Translations under genes and position numbers: made by a program | The notes under the pieces: model-generated | Databases searched by the model: none | Seen by the model: only the letters and a program-made list of their open reading frames with translations | Told to the model about the DNA's origin: nothing | Shown: in pieces, positions 9,416 to 22,060 of the stretch | Layout: every line of letters begins with the position of its first letter | Numbering within the stretch: the first letter of the stretch is position 1 | NCBI RefSeq assembly: GCF_023091745.1 | Contig: NW_026292709.1 | Span: forward strand, 1-64,000 | Source of the DNA: Budorcas taxicolor | Lineage: Eukaryota > Chordata > Mammalia > Artiodactyla > Bovidae | DNA length: 64,000 bases | Direction of reading: 5' to 3'

Positions 9416-12400
9416 GTGCAAAGGCAAGGCAGGAGTGGAGCTGAGGCCAGGAAGGCGCCAGGAGCGTCTGCCTGTCTGGCGCAGCCTGCTCCTTCCCGGG
9501 CAGGAAGCCTAGCAGCGAGGCAAGTCTGGGCAAGGCTCGCCCAGGGCAGAGCAGCCTCACGCCAGCAACTCTGCCAGATCGGGCCTCTGAGCAGAGCTGG
9601 AGCTCTGCCGTACTGGAGGCTCACTGGGCTCCGCCCAAGGAGTGAGTGCAGACGCACGCAGCTGGGCTGCCTCCTCTTCTCCCGAGGAGGCTCGCTTCCC
9701 GCATGCTGTGCGCTAGGCTTCCAGGCGGGGGCGCCCCGCGCCCCCTACAGGTCTTGGCTCAGGGGCTGCTTCCCTGGAGCTGGGGCTGCCGGCGGGAGCC
9801 CAGACACGCAGGGGCAGGCCCCACCACCTGCACACGTCTCTGCCGGGGAGCAGAGCGCTAGGGACATGACGTCTGTCAGGCACCTTCTGGGCGCCCACGG
9901 AGTCAGCCTCCGGGATTGTGGGGCTGCAGACCACAGCCAGGGGACCTGGGAGCCTTGTGCTCTCCGTGCGGCGCTGAGTCTGGGCGGCCAAGCAACCGCT
10001 GGTGGAGCCCTGCACTTGCCCTCCCCTCCCCTCTACGAGAGGCCTCACTGCTGGAGGGCTCGGCAGTGTGCAAGCCACCGGCTCCTAAGCCTTCCCCAAG
10101 GACGCCCGGGGCCTAGATGCAAAGGCAAGGCAGGAGTGGAGCTGAGGCCAGGAAGGCGCCAGTGGCCTCTCCCAGCATCGCACAGCCTGCTCCTTCCCGG
10201 GCAGCAAGCCTAGCAGCGAGGCAAGCCTGGGCAAGTCTCGCCCAGGGCAGAGCAGCCTCGCGCAAGGCACTTGACTAGATCCGGCCTCTGAGCAGAGCTG
10301 GAGCTCTGCCGTCCTGGAGGCACACTCGGCTCGGCCCAAGCAGGGCTTGCAGCTGCACGCGGCTTGGCTCCCTCGACTCTTCCCAAGGAGGCTCGCTTCC
10401 AAGCGGACCGTGCACTTGGCTTCCAGGCAGGGACGCCCCGCGCCTCCTGCAGGTCTTGGCACAGGGGCTGCTTCCCCTGAGCGGAGGCTGTGGGCGGCAG
10501 CCCAGACACGCAGGGGCAGGCCCCAACCACCTGCACACGTCTCTGCTGGTGGGGAGAGCACTAGGGAAATGACGTCTGTCAGGCACCTTCTGGGCGCTCA
10601 CGGAGTCAGCCTCCGGGTGTGTGGGGCTGCAGACCACAGCCAGGGGCCCTGGGAAGCCTGGTGCTCTCCGTGCTGTGCTGAGTCTGGGCGGCCAAGCGAC
10701 CGCTGGAGGAGCCCTGCACTTGCCAGTCCCTTCCCTATGACAGAGCTCTCACGGCTGGAGGGCTTGGCAGCGTGCACCCCACCGGCCCCTAAGCCCTCCG
10801 CAAGGACGCCTGGGGACTAGGTGCAAAGGCAAGGCAGGAGTGGAGCTGAGGCCAGGAAGGCGCCAGGAGCGTCTGCCTGTCTGGCGCAGCCTGCTCCTTC
10901 CCGGGCAGGAAGCCTAGCAGCGAGGCAAGTCTGGGCAAGGCTCGCCCAGGGCAGAGCAGCCTCACGCCAGCAACTCTGCCAGATCGGGCCTCTGAGCAGA
11001 GCTGGAGCTCTGCCGTACTGGAGGCTCACTGGGCTCCGCCCAAGGAGTGAGTGCAGACGCACGCAGCTGGGCTGCCTCCTCTTCTCCCGAGGAGGCTCGC
11101 TTCCCGCATGCTGTGCGCTAGGCTTCCAGGCGGGGGCGCCCCGCGCCCCCTACAGGTCTTGGCTCAGGGGCTGCTTCCCTGGAGCTGGGGCTGCCGGCGG
11201 GAGCCCAGACACGCAGGGGCAGGCCCCACCACCTGTACACGTCTCTGCCGGGGAGCAGAGCGCTAGGGACATGACGTCTGTCAGGCACCTTCTGGGCGCC
11301 CACGGAGTCAGCCTCCGGGAGTGTGGGGCTGCAGACCACAGCCAGGGGACCTGGGAGCCTTGTGCTCTCCGTGCGGCGCTGAGTCTGGGCGGCCAAGCAA
11401 CCGCTGGTGGAGCCCTGCACTTGCCCTCCCCTCCCCTCTACGAGAGGCCTCACTGCTGGAGGGCTCGGCAGTGTGCAAGCCACCGGCTCCTAAGCCTTCC
11501 CCAAGGACGCCCGGGGCCTAGATGCAAAGGCAAGGCAGGAGTGGAGCTGAGGCCAGGAAGGCGCCAGTGGCCTCTCCCAGCATCGCACAGCCTGCTCCTT
11601 CCCGGGCAGCAAGCCTAGCAGCGAGGCAAGCCTGGGCAAGTCTCGCCCAGGGCAGAGCAGCCTCGCGCAAGGCACTTGACTAGATCCGGCCTCTGAGCAG
11701 AGCTGGAGCTCTGCCGTCCTGGAGGCACACTCGGCTCGGCCCAAGCAGGGCTTGCAGCTGCACGCGGCTTGGCTCCCTCGACTCTTCCCAAGGAGGCTCG
11801 CTTCCAAGCGGACCGTGCACTTGGCTTCCAGGCAGGGACGCCCCGCGCCTCCTGCAGGTCTTGGCACAGGGGCTGCTTCCCCTGAGCGGAGGCTGTGGGC
11901 GGCAGCCCAGACACGCAGGGGCAGGCCCCAACCACCTGCACACGTCTCTGCTGGTGGGGAGAGCACTAGGGAAATGACGTCTGTCAGGCACCTTCTGGGC
12001 GCTCACGGAGTCAGCCTCCGGGTGTGTGGGGCTGCAGACCACAGCCAGGGGCCCTGGGAAGCCTGGTGCTCTCCGTGCTGTGCTGAGTCTGGGCGGCCAA
12101 GCGACCGCTGGAGGAGCCCTGCACTTGCCAGTCCCTTCCCTATGACAGAGCTCTCACGGCTGGAGGGCTTGGCAGCGTGCACCCCACCGGCCCCTAAGCC
12201 CTCCGCAAGGACGCCTGGGGACTAGGTGCAAAGGCAAGGCAGGAGTGGAGCTGAGGCCAGGAAGGCGCCAGGAGCGTCTGCCTGTCTGGCGCAGCCTGCT
12301 CCTTCCCGGGCAGGAAGCCTAGCAGCGAGGCAAGTCTGGGCAAGGCTCGCCCAGGGCAGAGCAGCCTCACGCCAGCCACTCTGCCAGATCGGGCCTCTGA

Positions 12401-13630
12401 GCAGAGCTGGAGCTCTGCCGTACTGGAGGCTCACTGGGCTCCGCCCAAGGAGTGAGTGCAGACGCACGCAGCTGGGCTGCCTCCTCTTCTCCCGAGGAGG
12501 CTCGCTTCCCGCATGCTGTGCGCTAGGCTTCCAGGCGGGGGCGCCCCGCGCCCCCTACAGGTCTTGGCTCAGGGGCTGCTTCCCTGGAGCTGGGGCTGCC
12601 GGCGGGAGCCCAGACACGCAGGGGCAGGCCCCACCACCTGCACACGTCTCTGCCGGGGAGCAGAGCGCTAGGGACATGACGTCTGTCAGGCACCTTCTGG
12701 GCGCCCACGGAGTCAGCCTCCGGGATTGTGGGGCTGCAGACCACAGCCAGGGGACCTGGGAGCCTTGTGCTCTCCGTGCGGCGCTGAGTCTGGGCGGCCA
12801 AGCAACCGCTGGTGGAGCCCTGCACTTGCCCTCCCCTCCCCTCTACGAGAGGCCTCACTGCTGGAGGGCTCGGCAGTGTGCAAGCCACCGGCTCCTAAGC
12901 CTTCCCCAAGGACGCCCGGGGCCTAGATGCAAAGGCAAGGCAGGAGTGGAGCTGAGGCCAGGAAGGCGCCAGTGGCCTCTCCCAGCATCGCACAGCCTGC
13001 TCCTTCCCGGGCAGCAAGCCTAGCAGCGAGGCAAGCCTGGGCAAGTCTCGCCCAGGGCAGAGCAGCCTCGCGCAAGGCACTTGACTAGATCCGGCCTCTG
13101 AGCAGAGCTGGAGCTCTGCCGTCCTGGAGGCACACTCGGCTCGGCCCAAGCAGGGCTTGCAGCTGCACGCGGCTTGGCTCCCTCGACTCTTCCCAAGGAG
13201 GCTCGCTTCCAAGCGGACCGTGCACTTGGCTTCCAGGCAGGGACGCCCCGCGCCTCCTGCAGGTCTTGGCACAGGGGCTGCTTCCCCTGAGCGGAGGCTG
13301 TGGGCGGCAGCCCAGACACGCAGGGGCAGGCCCCAACCACCTGCACACGTCTCTGCTGGTGGGGAGAGCACTAGGGAAATGACGTCTGTCAGGCACCTTC
13401 TGGGCGCTCACGGAGTCAGCCTCCGGGTGTGTGGGGCTGCAGACCACAGCCAGGGGCCCTGGGAAGCCTGGTGCTCTCCGTGCTGTGCTGAGTCTGGGCG
13501 GCCAAGCGACCGCTGGAGGAGCCCTGCACTTGCCAGTCCCTTCCCTATGACAGAGCTCTCACGGCTGGAGGGCTTGGCAGCGTGCACCCCACCGGCCCCT
13601 AAGCCCTCCGCAAGGACGCCTGGGGACTAG
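9416..13630 (+). repeat. HOR units U7-U9, with a two-unit duplication marker
   Basis: Units start at 9416, 10821 and 12226, with marker pairs A/G, A/G and C/G. U7 and U9 share a rare B-monomer allele, CGGGATTGTG (T at 9916 and 12726), exactly 2,810 bp apart, while U8 between them lacks it. U8 has a private C to T at 11236 (CCTGTACAC). This suggests exchange in steps of two units. Confidence 0.9.
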
Positions 13631-16600
13631 GTGCAAAGGCAAGGCAGGAGTGGAGCTGAGGCCAGGAAGGCGCCAGGAGCGTCTGCCTGTCTGGCGCAGC
13701 CTGCTCCTTCCCGGGCAGGAAGCCTAGCAGCGAGGCAAGTCTGGGCAAGGCTCGCCCAGGGCAGAGCAGCCTCACGCCAGCAACTCTGCCAGATCGGGCC
13801 TCTGAGCAGAGCTGGAGCTCTGCCGTACTGGAGGCTCACTGGGCTCCGCCCAAGGAGTGAGTGCAGACGCACGCAGCTGGGCTGCCTCCTCTTCTCCCGA
13901 GGAGGCTCGCTTCCCGCATGCTGTGCGCTAGGCTTCCAGGCGGGGGCGCCCCGCGCCCCCTACAGGTCTTGGCTCAGGGGCTGCTTCCCTGGAGCTGGGG
14001 CTGCCGGCGGGAGCCCAGACACGCAGGGGCAGGCCCCACCACCTGCACACGTCTCTGCCGGGGAGCAGAGCGCTAGGGACATGACGTCTGTCAGGCACCT
14101 TCTGGGCGCCCACGGAGTCAGCCTCCGGGAGTGTGGGGCTGCAGACCACAGCCAGGGGACCTGGGAGCCTTGTGCTCTCCGTGCGGCGCTGAGTCTGGGC
14201 GGCCAAGCAACCGCTGGTGGAGCCCTGCACTTGCCCTCCCCTCCCCTCTACGAGAGGCCTCACTGCTGGAGGGCTCGGCAGTGTGCAAGCCACCGGCTCC
14301 TAAGCCTTCCCCAAGGACGCCCGGGGCCTAGATGCAAAGGCAAGGCAGGAGTGGAGCTGAGGCCAGGAAGGCGCCAGTGGCCTCTCCCAGCATCGCACAG
14401 CCTGCTCCTTCCCGGGCAGCAAGCCTAGCAGCGAGGCAAGCCTGGGCAAGTCTCGCCCAGGGCAGAGCAGCCTCGCGCAAGGCACTTGACTAGATCCGGC
14501 CTCTGAGCAGAGCTGGAGCTCTGCCGTCCTGGAGGCACACTCGGCTCGGCCCAAGCAGGGCTTGCAGCTGCACGCGGCTTGGCTCCCTCGACTCTTCCCA
14601 AGGAGGCTCGCTTCCAAGCGGACCGTGCACTTGGCTTCCAGGCAGGGACGCCCCGCGCCTCCTGCAGGTCTTGGCACAGGGGCTGCTTCCCCTGAGCGGA
14701 GGCTGTGGGCGGCAGCCCAGACACGCAGGGGCAGGCCCCAACCACCTGCACACGTCTCTGCTGGTGGGGAGAGCACTAGGGAAATGACGTCTGTCAGGCA
14801 CCTTCTGGGCGCTCACGGAGTCAGCCTCCGGGTGTGTGGGGCTGCAGACCACAGCCAGGGGCCCTGGGAAGCCTGGTGCTCTCCGTGCTGTGCTGAGTCT
14901 GGGCGGCCAAGCGACCGCTGGAGGAGCCCTGCACTTGCCAGTCCCTTCCCTATGACAGAGCTCTCACGGCTGGAGGGCTTGGCAGCGTGCACCCCACCGG
15001 CCCCTAAGCCCTCCGCAAGGACGCCTGGGGACTAGGTGCAAAGGCAAGGCAGGAGTGGAGCTGAGGCCAGGAAGGCGCCAGGAGCGTCTGCCTGTCTGGC
15101 ACAGCCTGCTCCTTCCCGGGCAGGAAGCCTAGCAGCGAGGCAAGTCTGGGCAAGGCTCGCCCAGGGCAGAGCAGCCTCACGCCAGCAACTCTGCCAGATC
15201 GGGCCTCTGAGCAGAGCTGGAGCTCTGCCGTACTGGAGGCTCACTGGGCTCCGCCCAAGGAGTGAGTGCAGACGCACGCAGCTGGGCTGCCTCCTCTTCT
15301 CCCGAGGAGGCTCGCTTCCCGCATGCTGTGCGCTAGGCTTCCAGGCGGGGGCGCCCCGCGCCCCCTACAGGTCTTGGCTCAGGGGCTGCTTCCCTGGAGC
15401 TGGGGCTGCCGGCGGGAGCCCAGACACGCAGGGGCAGGCCCCACCACCTGCACACGTCTCTGCCGGGGAGCAGAGCGCTAGGGACATGACGTCTGTCAGG
15501 CACCTTCTGGGCGCCCACGGAGTCAGCCTCCGGGAGTGTGGGGCTGCAGACCACAGCCAGGGGACCTGGGAGCCTTGTGCTCTCCGTGCGGCGCTGAGTC
15601 TGGGCGGCCAAGCAACCGCTGGTGGAGCCCTGCACTTGCCCTCCCCTCCCCTCTACGAGAGGCCTCACTGCTGGAGGGCTCGGCAGTGTGCAAGCCACCG
15701 GCTCCTAAGCCTTCCCCAAGGACGCCCGGGGCCTAGATGCAAAGGCAAGGCAGGAGTGGAGCTGAGGCCAGGAAGGCGCCAGTGGCCTCTCCCAGCATCG
15801 CACAGCCTGCTCCTTCCCGGGCAGCAAGCCTAGCAGCGAGGCAAGCCTGGGCAAGTCTCGCCCAGGGCAGAGCAGCCTCGCGCAAGGCACTTGACTAGAT
15901 CCGGCCTCTGAGCAGAGCTGGAGCTCTGCCGTCCTGGAGGCACACTCGGCTCGGCCCAAGCAGGGCTTGCAGCTGCACGCGGCTTGGCTCCCTCGACTCT
16001 TCCCAAGGAGGCTCGCTTCCAAGCGGACCGTGCACTTGGCTTCCAGGCAGGGACGCCCCGCGCCTCCTGCAGGTCTTGGCACAGGGGCTGCTTCCCCTGA
16101 GCGGAGGCTGTGGGCGGCAGCCCAGACACGCAGGGGCAGGCCCCAACCACCTGCACACGTCTCTGCTGGTGGGGAGAGCACTAGGGAAATGACGTCTGTC
16201 AGGCACCTTCTGGGCGCTCACGGAGTCAGCCTCCGGGTGTGTGGGGCTGCAGACCACAGCCAGGGGCCCTGGGAAGCCTGGTGCTCTCCGTGCTGTGCTG
16301 AGTCTGGGCGGCCAAGCGACCGCTGGAGGAGCCCTGCACTTGCCAGTCCCTTCCCTATGACAGAGCTCTCACGGCTGGAGGGCTTGGCAGCGTGCACCCC
16401 ACCGGCCCCTAAGCCCTCCGCAAGGACGCCTGGGGACTAGGTGCAAAGGCAAGGCAGGAGTGGAGCTGAGGCCAGGAAGGCGCCAGGAGCGTCTGCCTGT
16501 CTGGCGCAGCCTGCTCCTTCCCGGGCAGGAAGCCTAGCAGCGAGGCAAGTCTGGGCAAGGCTCGCCCAGGGCAGAGCAGCCTCACGCCAGCAACTCTGCC

Positions 16601-19600
16601 AGATCGGGCCTCTGAGCAGAGCTGGAGCTCTGCCGTACTGGAGGCTCACTGGGCTCCGCCCAAGGAGTGAGTGCAGACGCACGCAGCTGGGCTGCCTCCT
16701 CTTCTCCCGAGGAGGCTCGCTTCCCGCATGCTGTGCGCTAGGCTTCCAGGCGGGGGCGCCCCGCGCCCCCTACAGGTCTTGGCTCAGGGGCTGCTTCCCT
16801 GGAGCTGGGGCTGCCGGCGGGAGCCCAGACACGCAGGGGCAGGCCCCACCACCTGCACACGTCTCTGCCGGGGAGCAGAGCGCTAGGGACATGACGTCTG
16901 TCAGGCACCTTCTGGGCGCCCACGGAGTCAGCCTCCGGGAGTGTGGGGCTGCAGACCACAGCCAGGGGACCTGGGAGCCTTGTGCTCTCCGTGCGGCGCT
17001 GAGTCTGGGCGGCCAAGCAACCGCTGGTGGAGCCCTGCACTTGCCCTCCCCTCCCCTCTACGAGAGGCCTCACTGCTGGAGGGCTCGGCAGTGTGCAAGC
17101 CACCGGCTCCTAAGCCTTCCCCAAGGACGCCCGGGGCCTAGATGCAAAGGCAAGGCAGGAGTGGAGCTGAGGCCAGGAAGGCGCCAGTGGCCTCTCCCAG
17201 CATCGCACAGCCTGCTCCTTCCCGGGCAGCAAGCCTAGCAGCGAGGCAAGCCTGGGCAAGTCTCGCCCAGGGCAGAGCAGCCTCGCGCAAGGCACTTGAC
17301 TAGATCCGGCCTCTGAGCAGAGCTGGAGCTCTGCCGTCCTGGAGGCACACTCGGCTCGGCCCAAGCAGGGCTTGCAGCTGCACGCGGCTTGGCTCCCTCG
17401 ACTCTTCCCAAGGAGGCTCGCTTCCAAGCGGACCGTGCACTTGGCTTCCAGGCAGGGACGCCCCGCGCCTCCTGCAGGTCTTGGCACAGGGGCTGCTTCC
17501 CCTGAGCGGAGGCTGTGGGCGGCAGCCCAGACACGCAGGGGCAGGCCCCAACCACCTGCACACGTCTCTGCTGGTGGGGAGAGCACTAGGGAAATGACGT
17601 CTGTCAGGCACCTTCTGGGCGCTCACGGAGTCAGCCTCCGGGTGTGTGGGGCTGCAGACCACAGCCAGGGGCCCTGGGAAGCCTGGTGCTCTCCGTGCTG
17701 TGCTGAGTCTGGGCGGCCAAGCGACCGCTGGAGGAGCCCTGCACTTGCCAGTCCCTTCCCTATGACAGAGCTCTCACGGCTGGAGGGCTTGGCAGCGTGC
17801 ACCCCACCGGCCCCTAAGCCCTCCGCAAGGACGCCTGGGGACTAGGTGCAAAGGCAAGGCAGGAGTGGAGCTGAGGCCAGGAAGGCGCCAGGAGCGTCTG
17901 CCTGTCTGGCACAGCCTGCTCCTTCCCGGGCAGGAAGCCTAGCAGCGAGGCAAGTCTGGGCAAGGCTCGCCCAGGGCAGAGCAGCCTCACGCCAGCAACT
18001 CTGCCAGATCGGGCCTCTGAGCAGAGCTGGAGCTCTGCCGTACTGGAGGCTCACTGGGCTCCGCCCAAGGAGTGAGTGCAGACGCACGCAGCTGGGCTGC
18101 CTCCTCTTCTCCCGAGGAGGCTCGCTTCCCGCATGCTGTGCGCTAGGCTTCCAGGCGGGGGCGCCCCGCGCCCCCTACAGGTCTTGGCTCAGGGGCTGCT
18201 TCCCTGGAGCTGGGGCTGCCGGCGGGAGCCCAGACACGCAGGGGCAGGCCCCACCACCTGCACACGTCTCTGCCGGGGAGCAGAGCGCTAGGGACATGAC
18301 GTCTGTCAGGCACCTTCTGGGCGCCCACGGAGTCAGCCTCCGGGAGTGTGGGGCTGCAGACCACAGCCAGGGGACCTGGGAGCCTTGTGCTCTCCGTGCG
18401 GCGCTGAGTCTGGGCGGCCAAGCAACCGCTGGTGGAGCCCTGCACTTGCCCTCCCCTCCCCTCTACGAGAGGCCTCACTGCTGGAGGGCTCGGCAGTGTG
18501 CAAGCCACCGGCTCCTAAGCCTTCCCCAAGGACGCCCGGGGCCTAGATGCAAAGGCAAGGCAGGAGTGGAGCTGAGGCCAGGAAGGCGCCAGTGGCCTCT
18601 CCCAGCATCGCACAGCCTGCTCCTTCCCGGGCAGCAAGCCTAGCAGCGAGGCAAGCCTGGGCAAGTCTCGCCCAGGGCAGAGCAGCCTCGCGCAAGGCAC
18701 TTGACTAGATCCGGCCTCTGAGCAGAGCTGGAGCTCTGCCGTCCTGGAGGCACACTCGGCTCGGCCCAAGCAGGGCTTGCAGCTGCACGCGGCTTGGCTC
18801 CCTCGACTCTTCCCAAGGAGGCTCGCTTCCAAGCGGACCGTGCACTTGGCTTCCAGGCAGGGACGCCCCGCGCCTCCTGCAGGTCTTGGCACAGGGGCTG
18901 CTTCCCCTGAGCGGAGGCTGTGGGCGGCAGCCCAGACACGCAGGGGCAGGCCCCAACCACCTGCACACGTCTCTGCTGGTGGGGAGAGCACTAGGGAAAT
19001 GACGTCTGTCAGGCACCTTCTGGGCGCTCACGGAGTCAGCCTCCGGGTGTGTGGGGCTGCAGACCACAGCCAGGGGCCCTGGGAAGCCTGGTGCTCTCCG
19101 TGCTGTGCTGAGTCTGGGCGGCCAAGCGACCGCTGGAGGAGCCCTGCACTTGCCAGTCCCTTCCCTATGACAGAGCTCTCACGGCTGGAGGGCTTGGCAG
19201 CGTGCACCCCACCGGCCCCTAAGCCCTCCGCAAGGACGCCTGGGGACTAGGTGCAAAGGCAAGGCAGGAGTGGAGCTGAGGCCAGGAAGGCGCCAGGAGC
19301 GTCTGCCTGTCTGGCGCAGCCTGCTCCTTCCCGGGCAGGAAGCCTAGCAGCGAGGCAAGTCTGGGCAAGGCTCGCCCAGGGCAGAGCAGCCTCACGCCAG
19401 CAACTCTGCCAGATCGGGCCTCTGAGCAGAGCTGGAGCTCTGCCGTACTGGAGGCTCACTGGGCTCCGCCCAAGGAGTGAGTGCAGACGCACGCAGCTGG
19501 GCTGCCTCCTCTTCTCCCGAGGAGGCTCGCTTCCCGCATGCTGTGCGCTAGGCTTCCAGGCGGGGGCGCCCCGCGCCCCCTACAGGTCTTGGCTCAGGGG

Positions 19601-20655
19601 CTGCTTCCCTGGAGCTGGGGCTGCCGGCGGGAGCCCAGACACGCAGGGGCAGGCCCCACCACCTGCACACGTCTCTGCCGGGGAGCAGAGCGCTAGGGAC
19701 ATGACGTCTGTCAGGCACCTTCTGGGCGCCCACGGAGTCAGCCTCCGGGAGTGTGGGGCTGCAGACCACAGCCAGGGGACCTGGGAGCCTTGTGCTCTCC
19801 GTGCGGCGCTGAGTCTGGGCGGCCAAGCAACCGCTGGTGGAGCCCTGCACTTGCCCTCCCCTCCCCTCTACGAGAGGCCTCACTGCTGGAGGGCTCGGCA
19901 GTGTGCAAGCCACCGGCTCCTAAGCCTTCCCCAAGGACGCCCGGGGCCTAGATGCAAAGGCAAGGCAGGAGTGGAGCTGAGGCCAGGAAGGCGCCAGTGG
20001 CCTCTCCCAGCATCGCACAGCCTGCTCCTTCCCGGGCAGCAAGCCTAGCAGCGAGGCAAGCCTGGGCAAGTCTCGCCCAGGGCAGAGCAGCCTCGCGCAA
20101 GGCACTTGACTAGATCCGGCCTCTGAGCAGAGCTGGAGCTCTGCCGTCCTGGAGGCACACTCGGCTCGGCCCAAGCAGGGCTTGCAGCTGCACGCGGCTT
20201 GGCTCCCTCGACTCTTCCCAAGGAGGCTCGCTTCCAAGCGGACCGTGCACTTGGCTTCCAGGCAGGGACGCCCCGCGCCTCCTGCAGGTCTTGGCACAGG
20301 GGCTGCTTCCCCTGAGCGGAGGCTGTGGGCGGCAGCCCAGACACGCAGGGGCAGGCCCCAACCACCTGCACACGTCTCTGCTGGTGGGGAGAGCACTAGG
20401 GAAATGACGTCTGTCAGGCACCTTCTGGGCGCTCACGGAGTCAGCCTCCGGGTGTGTGGGGCTGCAGACCACAGCCAGGGGCCCTGGGAAGCCTGGTGCT
20501 CTCCGTGCTGTGCTGAGTCTGGGCGGCCAAGCGACCGCTGGAGGAGCCCTGCACTTGCCAGTCCCTTCCCTATGACAGAGCTCTCACGGCTGGAGGGCTT
20601 GGCAGCGTGCACCCCACCGGCCCCTAAGCCCTCCGCAAGGACGCCTGGGGACTAG
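13631..20655 (+). repeat. HOR units U10-U14, homogeneous A/G run
   Basis: Units start at 13631, 15036, 16441, 17846 and 19251. All five carry marker pair A/G. The only differences I noticed are G to A at 15101 and 17911 (CTGGCACAGCC), shared by U11 and U13 and absent from U12, again a 2,810 bp spacing. Confidence 0.92.
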
Positions 20656-22060
20656 GTGCAAAGGCAAGGCAGGAGTGGAGCTGAGGCCAGGAAGGCGCCA
20701 GGAGCGTCTGCCTGTCTGGCGCAGCCTGCTCCTTCCCGGGCAGGAAGCCTAGCAGCGAGGCAAGTCTGGGCAAGGCTCGCCCAGGGCAGAGCAGCCTCAC
20801 GCCAGCAACTCTGCCAGATCGGGCCTCTGAGCAGAGCTGGAGCTCTGCCGTACTGGAGGCTCACTGGGCTCCGCCCAAGGAGTGAGTGCAGACGCACGCA
20901 GCTGGGCTGCCTCCTCTTCTCCCGAGGAGGCTCGCTTCCCGCATGCTGTGCGCTAGGCTTCCAGGCGGGGGCGCCCCGCGCCCCCTACAGGTCTTGGCTC
21001 AGGGGCTGCTTCCCTGGAGCTGGGGCTGCCGGCGGGAGCCCAGACACGCAGGGGCAGGCCCCACCACCTGCACACGTCTCTGCCGGGGAGCAGAGCGCTA
21101 GGGACATGACGTCTGTCAGGCACCTTCTGGGCGCCCACGGAGTCAGCCTCCGGGAGTGTGGGGCTGCAGACCACAGCCAGGGGACCTGGGAGCCTTGTGC
21201 TCTCCGTGCGGCGCTGAGTCTGGGCGGCCAAGCAACCGCTGGTGGAGCCCTGCACTTGCCCTCCCCTCCCCTCTACGAGAGGCCTCACTGCTGGAGGGCT
21301 CGGCAGTGTGCAAGCCACCGGCTCCTAAGCCTTCCCCAAGGACGCCCGGGGCCTAGATGCAAAGGCAAGGCAGGAGTGGAGCTGAGGCCAGGAAGGCGCC
21401 AGTGGCCTCTCCCAGCATCGCACAGCCTGCTCCTTCCCGGGCAGCAAGCCTAGCAGCGAGGCAAGCCTGGGCAAGTCTCGCCCAGGGCAGAGCAGCCTCG
21501 CGCAAGGCACTTGACTAGATCCGGCCTCTGAGCAGAGCTGGAGCTCTGCCGTCCTGGAGGCACACTCGGCTCGGCCCAAGCAGGGCTTGCAGCTGCACGC
21601 GGCTTGGCTCCCTCGACTCTTCCCAAGGAGGCTCGCTTCCAAGCGGACCGTGCACTTGGCTTCCAGGCAGGGACGCCCCGCGCCTCCTGCAGGTCTTGGC
21701 ACAGGGGCTGCTTCCCCTGAGCGGAGGCTGTGGGCGGCAGCCCAGACACGCAGGGGCAGGCCCCAACCACCTGCACACGTCTCTGCTGGTGGGGAGAGCA
21801 CTAGGGAAATGACGTCTGTCAGGCACCTTCTGGGCGCTCACGGAGTCAGCCTCCGGGTGTGTGGGGCTGCAGACCACAGCCAGGGGCCCTGGGAAGCCTG
21901 GTGCTCTCCGTGCTGTGCTGAGTCTGGGCGGCCAAGCGACCGCTGGAGGAGCCCTGCACTTGCCATTCCCTTCCCTATGACAGAGCTCTCACGGCTGGAG
22001 GGCTTGGCAGCGTGCACCCCACCGGCCCCTAAGCCCTCCGCAAGGACGCCTGGGGACTAG
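20656..22060 (+). repeat. HOR unit U15, A/T type
   Basis: This is a single unit with marker pair A/T. It lies between the homogeneous A/G run to its left and the four-unit superperiod to its right. It has no private change that I noticed. Confidence 0.9.
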
